Assembly: GCA_043765375.1 (NCBI GenBank)
Contig: JAYUJH010000016.1
Span: 49,091 to 113,090, forward strand
Direction: 5' to 3'
Length of the DNA: 64,000 nucleotides
Origin: JAYUJH01 sp043765375
GTDB lineage: Bacteria; Pseudomonadota; Alphaproteobacteria; Rickettsiales; UBA998
Part shown: piece by piece, positions 7,446 to 16,007 of the stretch
Position numbering within the stretch: the stretch's first letter is position 1
How the letters are laid out: every line of letters starts with the position of its first letter
The notes under the pieces: model-generated
Seen by the model: only the letters and a program-made list of their open reading frames with translations
Told to the model about the DNA's origin: nothing
Databases searched by the model: none
Position numbers and translations under genes: made by a program

Positions 7446-8813
7446 ATGCAAAACAATGGTGCAAAAATGGCGACTAATATGGCAAATGAACTAGCAAATA
7501 AGCAAGATTTTCAAATAACTGAAACAGCAGTGACGGGTGAAGCTAAAGGCTTGACTCGCATATTTGAGGTGATAATCAACCATCAAGTAATGGATAAAAA
7601 AATTGATGCAGAATTGCTAGAAGTTGGCAAAAAAGTTAATATTGCTGGGTTTCGTGCGGGGAAAGTGCCACTTAATGTGTTGCGTCAGAAATATAAAGAT
7701 AATGTGTTGCGTGATGCGTTGAACGAAACGGTGGAAGCAGCTTTGCAAACAACGATTACTCAACATAATATAACTCCTGCTTTGATGCCTGATATTAAAG
7801 TGGATAATTATGAAGAGGGTGTAGATATTAAAATCGCTATAACGATTGATATTATGCCTGAAGTTGATGACATTGATTTCAGCAAAATAACGCTGGAAAA
7901 GCCAATAATTGAGATTGATGACGCAGAATTAGAGCGGGAATTGGGCGTGATTGCCAAGGGCAACCAAAGTTTGGTGGATAAAGAAGGTGATGCAATGGCT
8001 GAAAATGGTGACGTGGTCAATTTTGATTTCAAGGGCTATGTTGACGGCGTGGCGTTTGAAGGCGGCGAGGCGACATATTTTGATTTGGAGCTTGGTTCAA
8101 AACGCTTTATTGATGGGTTTGAAGCGCAATTAATCGGCTGCAAAGCTGGTGATGCTAAAGATGTTATAGTCACATTCCCTGAAAATTATGGCAAAGCGGA
8201 TTTGTCAGGCAAGGAAGCTCGGTTTGAAGTGAAGATACACAAGGTTCAAGTTGGGGTTGCGGCAGAAATTAATGACGAGTTTGCGCAAAAAATGCGGTTT
8301 GAAAATGTTGAAGATTTGCGTCAAGCATTCAAAGGAATGATGATGGAGCAGCATCAAGGGGCAACCCGTGATTTCATTAAAAAGAAATTATTTGATCAGC
8401 TAGAGCAATTGTGCAGTTTTGATGTGCCAGCGAAAATGTTGGCGTTGGAAGCACAGGAAATTGAGCGACAAACCAAAAATAATGATGAAAAAATTGAGCA
8501 AGATGAATGCACAAAAATTGCTAAGCGTCGTGTTCAGTTGGGGATTTTGCTCTCCACCACTGCCAAGCGTAACGGAATCACGGTGACGAGTGATGAGCTA
8601 AATCAAGCATTGCAAGCTCGCCTAGCTGCATATCCTGATAATCAGAAGCAAGTTATTGATTTTTATCGCAAAAATCCAGAAAAAGTTCAAGCGTTAGGTG
8701 GGCCAATTTTGGAAGAGAAAACGGTTGATTTTATATTGAGCAAAGCAATAATTGTGGAGAAAACTTATTCCATTGAAGAGTTTATTAAATTGGAAGAAAG
8801 CGAAGCAGCATAA
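7446..8813 (+). CDS. tig: Trigger factor (ribosome-associated chaperone)
   Basis: 455 aa. Trigger factor binds the ribosome at L23 and shelters nascent chains. The ribosome-binding signature is GFRAGKVP near residue 73, the FKBP-type prolyl isomerase domain covers roughly 175-265 (NGDVVNFDFKGYVDGVAFEG), and the rest is the helical chaperone arm. The start is uncertain: ATGs at 7446, 7467 and 7479 are in frame, and the family block starts at about residue 23 (FQITETAVTGEAKGLTRIFEV), so any of them is acceptable. The gap from guaB holds an imperfect dyad (TATAGGC at 7393, GCCTATA at 7418) that could be regulatory. clpP follows 55 nt later, the usual order. Confidence 0.95.
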   Translation: MQNNGAKMATNMANELANKQDFQITETAVTGEAKGLTRIFEVIINHQVMDKKIDAELLEVGKKVNIAGFRAGKVPLNVLRQKYKDNVLRDALNETVEAALQTTITQHNITPALMPDIKVDNYEEGVDIKIAITIDIMPEVDDIDFSKITLEKPIIEIDDAELERELGVIAKGNQSLVDKEGDAMAENGDVVNFDFKGYVDGVAFEGGEATYFDLELGSKRFIDGFEAQLIGCKAGDAKDVIVTFPENYGKADLSGKEARFEVKIHKVQVGVAAEINDEFAQKMRFENVEDLRQAFKGMMMEQHQGATRDFIKKKLFDQLEQLCSFDVPAKMLALEAQEIERQTKNNDEKIEQDECTKIAKRRVQLGILLSTTAKRNGITVTSDELNQALQARLAAYPDNQKQVIDFYRKNPEKVQALGGPILEEKTVDFILSKAIIVEKTYSIEEFIKLEESEAA

Positions 8814-8868
8814 ACTATTTGTTAATGAATAAATGTGTATATAGTTAAAAATAAATTGGGGAATATAA

Positions 8869-9513
8869 ATGATTTTTTCAAAAGATGATATGTTAGATGC
8901 TTACGCAGATTTAGTTCCAATGGTGGTTGAGCAAACCAACCGAGGCGAGCGTTCGTATGATATTTTCTCACGCCTGCTGAAAGAGCGGATTATATTCCTA
9001 ACTGGTCAAGTGCATGATGGAATGTCTACGCTGATTGTGGCGCAATTGCTATTTTTGGAATCAGAAAATCCTGATAAGGAAATATCAATGTATATTAATT
9101 CTCCGGGAGGAGTTGTTACTTCTGGCTTGGCGATTTATGATACAATGCAATATATTCGCCCGAAAATATCAACTCTTTGCATTGGGCAAGCGGCTAGTAT
9201 GGGGTCATTATTGCTGACTGCAGGCGAGAAGGGCAAGCGTTACGTCACGCCGAATGCACGCATTATGATTCATCAACCATCTGGCGGGTATCGTGGGCAA
9301 GCGACTGATATTGAGATTCATGCGCAGGAAATATTAAACCTGAAGAAACGTTTGAATAATTTATATGTGCATCATACGGGGCAGAAATTACCGATGATTG
9401 AAAAATCAATGGAGCGTGATAATTTCATGAGTGCGGAAGATGCTTTGAAGTTTGGCTTGGTTGATGAAATAATTAATGTTCGCCAAACCAAAGAAAAGCC
9501 TGTGAAAGAATAA
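8869..9513 (+). CDS. clpP: ATP-dependent Clp protease proteolytic subunit
   Basis: 214 aa. ClpP forms the double-heptameric serine protease chamber fed by ClpX or ClpA. The catalytic triad is visible: S110 in GQAASMGS, H135 in IMIHQPSGG and D184 in MERDNF. The short N-terminal leader before VPMVVEQTNRGERSYDI is typical of alphaproteobacterial ClpP. A GGGGA ribosome-binding site sits just before the ATG. In most relatives clpX and lon come next; here hemW follows after 39 nt instead, so the tig-clpP-clpX-lon order is broken. Confidence 0.97.
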   Translation: MIFSKDDMLDAYADLVPMVVEQTNRGERSYDIFSRLLKERIIFLTGQVHDGMSTLIVAQLLFLESENPDKEISMYINSPGGVVTSGLAIYDTMQYIRPKISTLCIGQAASMGSLLLTAGEKGKRYVTPNARIMIHQPSGGYRGQATDIEIHAQEILNLKKRLNNLYVHHTGQKLPMIEKSMERDNFMSAEDALKFGLVDEIINVRQTKEKPVKE

Positions 9514-9552
9514 ATATTGAAATATTCATATAGATTTATAACATAATTTTAT

Positions 9553-10674
9553 ATGACAGCGTTATATATTCATTGGCCATTTTGCAAAAAGAAATGTCCC
9601 TATTGTGATTTCAATTCTCATGTGCGCTCAAATGTTGAATATGATGATTGGCAAAAAGCATTATTTAATGAAATGCAATATATGGCAGAAATTAGCAATG
9701 TTAAAAATGTTAGTAGCATTTTTTTTGGGGGAGGAACTCCGTCACTAATGCCAGTGTCGTTAGTTAGTGCGTTAATTAATGAAGCAGAGCGAATATTTGG
9801 ATTTGATGGCGATATTGAAATCACGCTGGAAGCTAACCCAACTTCATTTGAGGCGGATAAGTTCAAGCAGTTCAAAGCGGCGGGAGTGAACCGATTATCG
9901 CTTGGAGTTCAGGCTTTGAACGATGCGGATTTAGCATTTTTAGGGCGGGAACATTCGGCGAAAGAGGCGATAAATGTGTTGGATATGGCGCAAAAAATCT
10001 TCACCCGCTTTTCGTTTGATTTGATTTATGCTCGCCCCAACCAAACACCAACAAAGTGGCGAGGTGAATTGACGGAAGCCCTGCAATTTTTGCCCACTCA
10101 CCTTTCATTATATCAACTAACGATTGAGGAGGATACGCCATTTGCTCGCCTACATGCTGCCCGCAAGTTTGCTTTGCCCGATGAAGATTGCGCAATTGAA
10201 CTTTATGAAATCACCGAAGAATTATGCAATATCAATAGCTTGCATTCTTATGAAGTTTCAAATTATGCGGCAACAAATCAACAAAGTTCGCATAATTTAA
10301 CCTATTGGCGGGGCGGTGATTATATTGGAATTGGAGCGGGAGCGCATGGTAGGATTTTGGATCATGACGGGCAGTGGTTTGCAACCCAGACTTACAAAAG
10401 ACCTGAGAGATGGCTGGAGCGTGCGAGCAAAAATCGTCATGCGATTGAAATTATGCAGCCTTTGAGTGCGATTGAACGGGCGGAGGAAATATTGCTAACG
10501 GGGTTGCGCCTGCGTGAGGGTATTGAAATTGCCAAGATTGCGCCCGCCCTGAATGTGGCAAAAATGCAACTTCTTGCCGAAATGAATCTGATAAATATAA
10601 CGCATACGCACATCATTATCAGCAAAAATGGGCAATTGTTGATAGAAAATATTGCACGGGAGCTGATATTATAA
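9553..10674 (+). CDS. hemW: Radical SAM heme chaperone HemW (coproporphyrinogen oxidase-like)
   Basis: 373 aa. The N-terminus MTALYIHWPFCKKKCPYCDF holds the radical SAM C-x3-C-x2-C cluster (C11, C15, C18), followed by SSIFFGGGTPSLM and ITLEANP, both typical of HemN/HemW proteins. Length and the absence of the longer HemN N-terminal extension favour HemW, which transfers heme, over true HemN. The protein is cytoplasmic. It sits between clpP and a secreted-protein gene on the same strand. In many alphaproteobacteria hemW lies next to rdgB and rph; that context is absent here. Confidence 0.9.
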   Translation: MTALYIHWPFCKKKCPYCDFNSHVRSNVEYDDWQKALFNEMQYMAEISNVKNVSSIFFGGGTPSLMPVSLVSALINEAERIFGFDGDIEITLEANPTSFEADKFKQFKAAGVNRLSLGVQALNDADLAFLGREHSAKEAINVLDMAQKIFTRFSFDLIYARPNQTPTKWRGELTEALQFLPTHLSLYQLTIEEDTPFARLHAARKFALPDEDCAIELYEITEELCNINSLHSYEVSNYAATNQQSSHNLTYWRGGDYIGIGAGAHGRILDHDGQWFATQTYKRPERWLERASKNRHAIEIMQPLSAIERAEEILLTGLRLREGIEIAKIAPALNVAKMQLLAEMNLINITHTHIIISKNGQLLIENIARELIL

Positions 10675-10713
10675 TAATATGTGGTTGAAAATATTGTCAT
10701 AAGGTTAAATATA

Positions 10714-11730
10714 ATGAGTGAACTAATCAGTAAATCATCTAATTCGTTAATGAGCAATTCCTCAATAAGCATAACTTCAATATATAATATGTCAATTATA
10801 CCAGCTATTATGGTTGGGTTAAGCGTCGTCGGATTGGGCGTTTTCGGATTGGGCGTATTTGCTTTTGGTGGGAATGCGAATGCGCAATATCTGCAAGTGC
10901 CATCATCGCAAGTTACACAACAAAATGTTGCACCACAAAATGTTGGAACGCAACCCGCAACAATGAACACACCCGCAATCATTAATACGCCCGTGATTAA
11001 TAATGTTCAAGATACGGTAAAAAACTTAGCTGCACCGAACTCAGCAGCACAAAATGGATTTGCACCGAGTGGATTAAAGCTAAATGAGATTGCACCTGCA
11101 AATAACATGTCAATGCCCGTAACAAATCCCGTAGCTAGACCGTTGATAAATCCAATGAATAACACGATATCAAATCAATTATCGCCTCTGGAACTAGCTC
11201 CAGCAATAGTTGCACCAGCAAATATTTCTCCAGAGCAGGCGCAGCAACAGACGCAAGATTTTTTGCCTGAAACTTTTGTGAATCCAAGCCAGATTCCAGC
11301 AAATAATGAGCCAACAAATAATCAGCCAAATGTTTCTGCGCCAGTGACTTCATCACCAATGACATCAACGCCAACATATGTTAAAAATGGCGGAGAAATA
11401 ATAGATTTGCAACCAGTTGCCACCGCATCATTCCCTTATCTGAGTGGTGGAATTGGTGCAGATGAAGTTGCTAACATGCAATCGCAAAAAATGAATTATA
11501 ATTTTCACATTATGAGTGCGGACAAAACAGGACATTTTACTGGTGAAATTGCGCTAACCATCAAAAATGGAAGCGGAGCAACCTTATTTGCGAGTGATGC
11601 GGGGCCGTTATTTTATGCGACTCTGCCGAATGGAAATTACACGGTGATGGGTGAACGTGAGGGCGTGGTCAAATCACAAAAAATTAGTGTGAGGCAAGGC
11701 AACCCAGCGCATATTCATTTTGGTTGGTAA
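10714..11730 (+). CDS. Secreted protein of unknown function with a beta-sandwich-like C-terminus
   Basis: 338 aa from the ATG at 10714, chosen over the upstream GTG at 10681 because AAGG lies 9 nt before it. A long hydrophobic Gly/Val segment at about residues 20-42 (with 15-bp DNA repeats behind VGLGVFGLGVF) and the NANAQ site suggest Sec export. Residues 45-235 are Asn/Pro/Gln-rich and of low complexity. The last 80 residues (HIMSADKTGHFTGEIALTI, YATLPNGNYTVMGER) look like a small beta-sandwich of the carboxypeptidase-regulatory type. I do not recognise the family. It lies between hemW and dprA. Confidence 0.75.
   Translation: MSELISKSSNSLMSNSSISITSIYNMSIIPAIMVGLSVVGLGVFGLGVFAFGGNANAQYLQVPSSQVTQQNVAPQNVGTQPATMNTPAIINTPVINNVQDTVKNLAAPNSAAQNGFAPSGLKLNEIAPANNMSMPVTNPVARPLINPMNNTISNQLSPLELAPAIVAPANISPEQAQQQTQDFLPETFVNPSQIPANNEPTNNQPNVSAPVTSSPMTSTPTYVKNGGEIIDLQPVATASFPYLSGGIGADEVANMQSQKMNYNFHIMSADKTGHFTGEIALTIKNGSGATLFASDAGPLFYATLPNGNYTVMGEREGVVKSQKISVRQGNPAHIHFGW
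10816..10860. repeat. 15-bp tandem repeat, 3 units, in the signal segment of a secreted protein
   Basis: Units GGATTGGGCGTTTTC and GGATTGGGCGTATTT are preceded by a diverged copy. They encode repeated hydrophobic GLGVF pentapeptides in the export signal. Confidence 0.8.
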
Positions 11731-11773
11731 TTATGACTGCTGAAAGTAATAAATATTGGGTAAAAACATAGAT

Positions 11774-12988
11774 ATGATGGATTTGTTTCAACAAGTTCAA
11801 CATGATTATTTCACGCCGAGCAATAATAATGTTGCAAATGTGGTTTATGATGAAAATCCGCTTTATGGTTCGCTTGCTGATGAATCAGTGCTGAATATTT
11901 TGCGCTTAATTCGCTCAGAAAATGTGGGGCCAATCACATTTTTCAAATTGCTAACTCGCTATAAAACGGTGGAGAAAGCTATAGCTGCCTTGCCAATGCT
12001 TGCACTTCGTGGTGGAGCAAAACGTGATATTCGGTTATGTAGTTTGGAGGTGGCGCAGGCAGAAATTGAGGCAACAAAATCTTTTGGTGCAACATTCGTG
12101 CCTTATGGGCATATATATTATCCTAAATTATTAATGCAAATTGCTGATGCTCCACCAATATTAACGGTGAAGGGACACCCGCATTTGCTTAACTCCAAGC
12201 CAATTTTAGCGATTATTGGCGCACGCAACGCATCAGGTAATGCTTGCCGTTTTGCTGCTAATATTGCCACAGAGTTAGGCAAATCAAATTATATTGTAGC
12301 ATCTGGGTTGGCTCGGGGAATTGATACTTACGCGCATCAAGGGGCAATTGATAGCGGGACTATCGGGGTGATAGCTGGTGGAATTAACCAGATATATCCT
12401 GCTGAAAACAAAGCATTATTTGAGAAAATGGCAGAATTAGGGGTGATAGTCACGGAATATGCGTTTGGAACTCCGCCACAAAATCGCTTTTTTCCTGCTC
12501 GCAACCGTTTGATTGCTGGAATGGCAAAAGCGGTAGTAGTGGTTGAAGCGGCGAGTAAATCAGGCTCGCTTATCACCGCTAAATATGCACTGGAATATAA
12601 CCGTGAGATTTTCGCCGTCCCTGGATTTCCGCTAGATCCTCGCTCAGCAGGGACTAACCACTTAATTCAGCAAGGGGCAATGCTAGTATCATCGGCACAT
12701 GATGTGGTGGATTATATGGCAACTCGCCCACAATTTATGCGTGATTGTCATTCTATCGCATCATATTATCTGGGCGAAAACGAGAATGACGATGATGATC
12801 AAACACTTGATGTTGAACGTGATATGATTTTGAGTTTGCTCGGTCATACGCCGTTAATGATTGAGGATATTTTGCAAATGACGAATATCGCTCCCAAAAT
12901 TGTCAATGTGATTTTGCTGGAACTGGAGATTGCGGGCATGACTAATCATCATATTAATGGTGGAATTAGTCGCAAATATGATGATTAA
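11774..12988 (+). CDS. dprA: DNA-processing protein DprA
   Basis: 404 aa from the ATG at 11774; an in-frame TTG at 11756 is a less likely start. DprA loads RecA on incoming single-stranded DNA during natural transformation. The Rossmann-like core is clear: ILAIIGARNASGNACRFA, YIVASGLARGIDTYAH, GVIAGGINQIYPAEN, and PARNRLIAGMAKAVVVVEA. An N-terminal helical domain (VLNILRLIRSENVGPITFF) and a C-terminal winged-helix-like domain (MILSLLGHTPLMIEDI) flank it. The stop codon falls inside the 8-bp sequence duplicated on both sides of the MITE-like element. ComM, another transformation-associated protein, is encoded at 48252-49763. Confidence 0.95.
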   Translation: MMDLFQQVQHDYFTPSNNNVANVVYDENPLYGSLADESVLNILRLIRSENVGPITFFKLLTRYKTVEKAIAALPMLALRGGAKRDIRLCSLEVAQAEIEATKSFGATFVPYGHIYYPKLLMQIADAPPILTVKGHPHLLNSKPILAIIGARNASGNACRFAANIATELGKSNYIVASGLARGIDTYAHQGAIDSGTIGVIAGGINQIYPAENKALFEKMAELGVIVTEYAFGTPPQNRFFPARNRLIAGMAKAVVVVEAASKSGSLITAKYALEYNREIFAVPGFPLDPRSAGTNHLIQQGAMLVSSAHDVVDYMATRPQFMRDCHSIASYYLGENENDDDDQTLDVERDMILSLLGHTPLMIEDILQMTNIAPKIVNVILLELEIAGMTNHHINGGISRKYDD

Positions 12989-12993
12989 AATAT

Positions 12994-13167
12994 GAGAGCT
13001 TCACTTTAGGAGTGATGCTAAGTGAATGTGTTGTTGTGCCTGTGTATTGTGCATTCGTCATTGCGAGAGAAGCGAAGCAATCCAGAAAACTGCTTATGTG
13101 ATTGAATTGCCACGTCAGACTTACGTCCTCATCGCAATGACCATGTCACTCCTAATGTGAAACCCTC
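12994..13167. mobile_element. MITE-like element with 22-bp inverted ends and 8-bp target duplication
   Basis: The ends at 12994-13015 and 13146-13167 are inverted copies matching at 19 of 22 positions (core TTCAC-TTAGGAGTGA). The element is flanked by a perfect direct repeat TAAAATAT at 12986-12993 and 13168-13175. Inside, GTCATTGCGAGAGAAGCGAA and a partner beginning GTCATTGCGATGAGG on the other strand form a second nested palindrome; this motif is a common alphaproteobacterial dispersed repeat. It codes for nothing, so movement would need a transposase supplied elsewhere. Confidence 0.75.
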
Positions 13168-13205
13168 TAAAATATAGATTGGCATATTTCATGGTGCAAA
13201 TATTA

Positions 13206-13275
13206 TCTCACAGTCCAACTTTCATGGCGTAACTTACACGGCGCAACTTGCATGATGCAACCTTCATGGTGCAAC
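13206..13275. repeat. 14-bp tandem repeat, 5 units, overlapping the 3' end of the kinase gene
   Basis: Five 14-bp units ending in CAAC or close to it (for example TTTCATGGCGTAAC, TTGCATGATGCAAC, CTTCATGGTGCAAC) start in the gap and run into the last codons and stop of the gene at 13264. Fourteen is not a multiple of three, so repeat-number changes would alter the C-terminus. Confidence 0.85.
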
Positions 13276-14817
13276 CGTGCGGGTGATTTCCTTCAATTTG
13301 GCTGCAAGTTGCTTGAGAGTGAAGGGTTTTGCGAGAAAATGAAACTCACGATTACTGCTTACCCCCCCTGCGAAAGCGTCCTCGGCGTAACCTGAGATAA
13401 ACACCACTTGCACCTTGCTCATTTGCTCGGGGAATTGCGCATCTAAGGTTTCAATCATGGTGGGGCCATTCATTGCGGGCATTACCACATCGCTGATAAT
13501 CACCTCAATGCGATCTTTGTTGGCGGCATAAACCTCTAGCCCATTTTCAGCACAATCGGCTGCAATCACCTCATATCCTTTGTTTTGCAACGCTCTTGCT
13601 GCAAAAATACGAACTGGAGTTTCATCTTCCACCAGCAAAATTGTCGCTGCTCCTGTTAAATCTTGAGTGTCATTTATAATAGCGGTTGCGATATTTTTGC
13701 TTAATTCATCGTTATCAAGCAATCGTGGGAAGTAAATATGAAAAATTGTTCCTGCGCCTTCTTGCGTTTGCAAATAAATATATCCGCCCGTTTGTTTGAC
13801 AATTCCATAAACGGTGGATAACCCCAAACCAGTGCCACTGCCAACTTCTTTGGTGGAGAAAAATGGCTCAAAGATGTTGTCAATCACGGATTCAGGAATG
13901 CCTGTTCCACTATCTTCTATGATGATTGCCACATAATCACCATCTATTGCTACGTCCTCTTGCGGGGGAATATGCAGAGATTTATCTAACATATTTTGTT
14001 GGTTAATGGTGATATTGCGAGTTTTAATGGATAATGTTCCACCATTTTTCATTGCATCACGAGCATTAACTGCTAGGTTGATTAATACTTGTTCAAATTG
14101 CCCTTGGTCGGCTTTGATTGCCCATAAATCACGCTGATGATGAGTGATTAACTCAATATTTTCACCAATCAAGCGGCGTATCAGGTTGGATAATTCCGCA
14201 ATCACATCAACTAAATCTATGCGCTTTGGCTGCAATGTTTGACGGCGTGAAAATGCTAGCAATTGCCGCACCAAATTGGCCGCTCGGTTAGCATTTTGTT
14301 TGACTTGGATAATATCAGCAAATGACGGGTCACCAGCGGGGTGACGCAATAATAGCAAATCACAAAAGCCGATCATAGCGGTGAGGAGATTATTGAAATC
14401 ATGAGCAATTCCACCCGCTAACTGCCCAACTGCTTGCATTTTTTGCGAATGAGCAAAACGCATTTCCAAGTTTTTCTGCTCGGTTACATCATGGATAAAC
14501 AAAAATATGCGCTTTGATTCCCCCTCCAAATGCAACATATTAAGCATGATATTCACCTCAATTTCACCTATTTTTAAGGTAAATGGCGAAGGTGGAGCAT
14601 TATTAAAAGTATTTTTTAGCAACCATTCAAATGATTGCCGTTCATTTTCCACCAAATAATGGAAGAAATGCGTTTGGCAAGGCGAATGGCGAATAATTTT
14701 CTCAAATGCTTCATTTTGATAAATCACTGCTGCGCTAGCGTCAATTTCCACCATCGGGATTGGCGCATTGGCAAGCAATAATTCCAAAGTTTTATCTTTT
14801 GTAGCAAATAATTTCAT
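13264..14817 (-). CDS. cckA: CckA-like hybrid histidine kinase, kinase and receiver half
   Basis: 517 aa. A PAS-like segment occupies residues 10-115 (PIPMVEIDASAAVIYQNEAF), the HisKA box is GQLAGGIAHDFNNLLTAMIG with H139, and HATPase_c motifs include NLAVNARDAMKNGG and GTGLGLSTVYGIVKQTGG. The C-terminal receiver has the acceptor D443 in ISDVVMPAMNG and K497 in FLAKPF. The block around H139 through QLLAFSRRQTLQPKRIDLVDV is the hallmark of CckA, the kinase/phosphatase that controls CtrA through ChpT. It has no membrane segment of its own. The upstream gene at 14827-15825 supplies these and lies in the same reading frame, separated only by TAA plus three codons. The ribosome-binding site before the ATG is weak. 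Confidence 0.9.
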   Translation of the reverse strand: MKLFATKDKTLELLLANAPIPMVEIDASAAVIYQNEAFEKIIRHSPCQTHFFHYLVENERQSFEWLLKNTFNNAPPSPFTLKIGEIEVNIMLNMLHLEGESKRIFLFIHDVTEQKNLEMRFAHSQKMQAVGQLAGGIAHDFNNLLTAMIGFCDLLLLRHPAGDPSFADIIQVKQNANRAANLVRQLLAFSRRQTLQPKRIDLVDVIAELSNLIRRLIGENIELITHHQRDLWAIKADQGQFEQVLINLAVNARDAMKNGGTLSIKTRNITINQQNMLDKSLHIPPQEDVAIDGDYVAIIIEDSGTGIPESVIDNIFEPFFSTKEVGSGTGLGLSTVYGIVKQTGGYIYLQTQEGAGTIFHIYFPRLLDNDELSKNIATAIINDTQDLTGAATILLVEDETPVRIFAARALQNKGYEVIAADCAENGLEVYAANKDRIEVIISDVVMPAMNGPTMIETLDAQFPEQMSKVQVVFISGYAEDAFAGGVSSNREFHFLAKPFTLKQLAAKLKEITRTVAP

Positions 14818-14826
14818 AATATTTTT

Positions 14827-15825
14827 TTACCCAGAAATCATGTTAGCTAAGACGATTTTACCAAGAGTGATTTTTGGTGAATTATCATGATTATGAATAT
14901 AAAAATGCGAAATATTAGTCGCAATAATAGCCCCATTTTTGCCCTTAAACTCCAAAAAATCATGGTTAAATGCGGCTTTGTTGAAATGTAGCGGGCTATA
15001 ATTTTCAACATTTGCGACAAAATCAGTGATTTTTCTATCCACCAATTTATGTGCATCAACTGCCCCAACCAAACGAGCAAACCCATCAGTGCAAGCCATG
15101 ATTTCGCTATCATTATCCAGCAAATAAGCGATTTCGTCTTGATTGGTAAATAAATCATTGAGTAATTGCTTGGCATCTTCTGCGCTGAAGTTACTATTTT
15201 CGCTAACATTATTGCGATTAACTTGAAATGTTCTTGCGCTCACGAAAAAATAACCTGACGGGCGAGGAAGTGGCGTTAGCGAAATACGAACTAATTCACG
15301 CTCATTTTCAATATCAATAAATACATCAATATCACAAGTTTGACGCTTGATTAAAGCCTCGTTTAATATCTCCAAATTGCCCTGCGAGTTCTCACTTTGC
15401 GCTATTATATTATCTAACACAAGCGAATTATTTTTGATTAAATCGGGGAATAATTTATAAAACTTGCTATCTGCATAATATAATTGATCTTCCTTGCTGA
15501 TGATTAGCGAAAATAATTTGCCATTGCGAAAGGCTGAAGAAAATAGCGCGTTTTGAAACTCAATTGAAGTGACAAGGTCTAAATGTTTTTGAATGGCGAT
15601 GATGGAGTGAATGCTCACCCCCGCCATGATGCACATGATGGTGATGATTGCGCCAACAACTCCTATTTTATTATGTAAATCTAGTGCAAACAAAGCCATT
15701 ACAAGCAGGGCTGCAATCAAATAATGAGTGGCAGCCTTCCACAGCGTGCCGTTGCGCTTACGATAAACGAAATCAGATTCCGCCTTAAACTTTTCATCAA
15801 CATTCACTTCATAATAACGGGTCAT
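14827..15825 (-). CDS. CckA-like sensor, membrane and PAS half
   Basis: 332 aa. Two membrane helices are predicted at about 33-49 (HYLIAALLVMALFALDL) and 54-77 (IGVVGAIITIMCIMAGVSIH), followed by two PAS-like regions, the second around residues 220-330 (AYLLDNDSEIMACTDGFARL, FLEFKGKNGAIIATNISHF). No kinase domain is present before the stop. The stop TAA at 14827-14829 is followed in frame by AAA AAT ATT and the ATG of the kinase half, so both together would make an 853-codon protein with the domain order of a long CckA. Either this is a natural two-gene split at a domain boundary, a nonsense mutation, readthrough, or a sequence error. Confidence 0.75.
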   Translation of the reverse strand: MTRYYEVNVDEKFKAESDFVYRKRNGTLWKAATHYLIAALLVMALFALDLHNKIGVVGAIITIMCIMAGVSIHSIIAIQKHLDLVTSIEFQNALFSSAFRNGKLFSLIISKEDQLYYADSKFYKLFPDLIKNNSLVLDNIIAQSENSQGNLEILNEALIKRQTCDIDVFIDIENERELVRISLTPLPRPSGYFFVSARTFQVNRNNVSENSNFSAEDAKQLLNDLFTNQDEIAYLLDNDSEIMACTDGFARLVGAVDAHKLVDRKITDFVANVENYSPLHFNKAAFNHDFLEFKGKNGAIIATNISHFYIHNHDNSPKITLGKIVLANMISG

Positions 15826-15962
15826 TATTTTTTCAATCTATAAAAATTATTAGTATTTAACAAAGCATATAATTATGTTTATTTGGTTAATTTTTTACTT
15901 ATTTTTGTAAAATAGTTAGGTTGTGTTCTAATTTCGCTGATGCACTAGCGAAATCATAACAT

Positions 15963-16007
15963 AACCTTATCTAATATAACCTCATTTAACACAACCTCAT
16001 TTAATGA
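15963..16007. repeat. 15-bp tandem repeat, 3 units, overlapping the 3' end of ccmA
   Basis: Units AACCTTATCTAATAT, AACCTCATTTAACAC and AACCTCATTTAATGA are consecutive. The third contains the ccmA stop codon and its last codons. The remaining gap at 15826-15962 is AT-rich with no other feature seen. Confidence 0.85.

Noticed and set aside
10437..10982. 181-codon minus-strand frame across the end of hemW
   Set aside because: Overlaps two genes on the other strand, with biased composition and no start signal.
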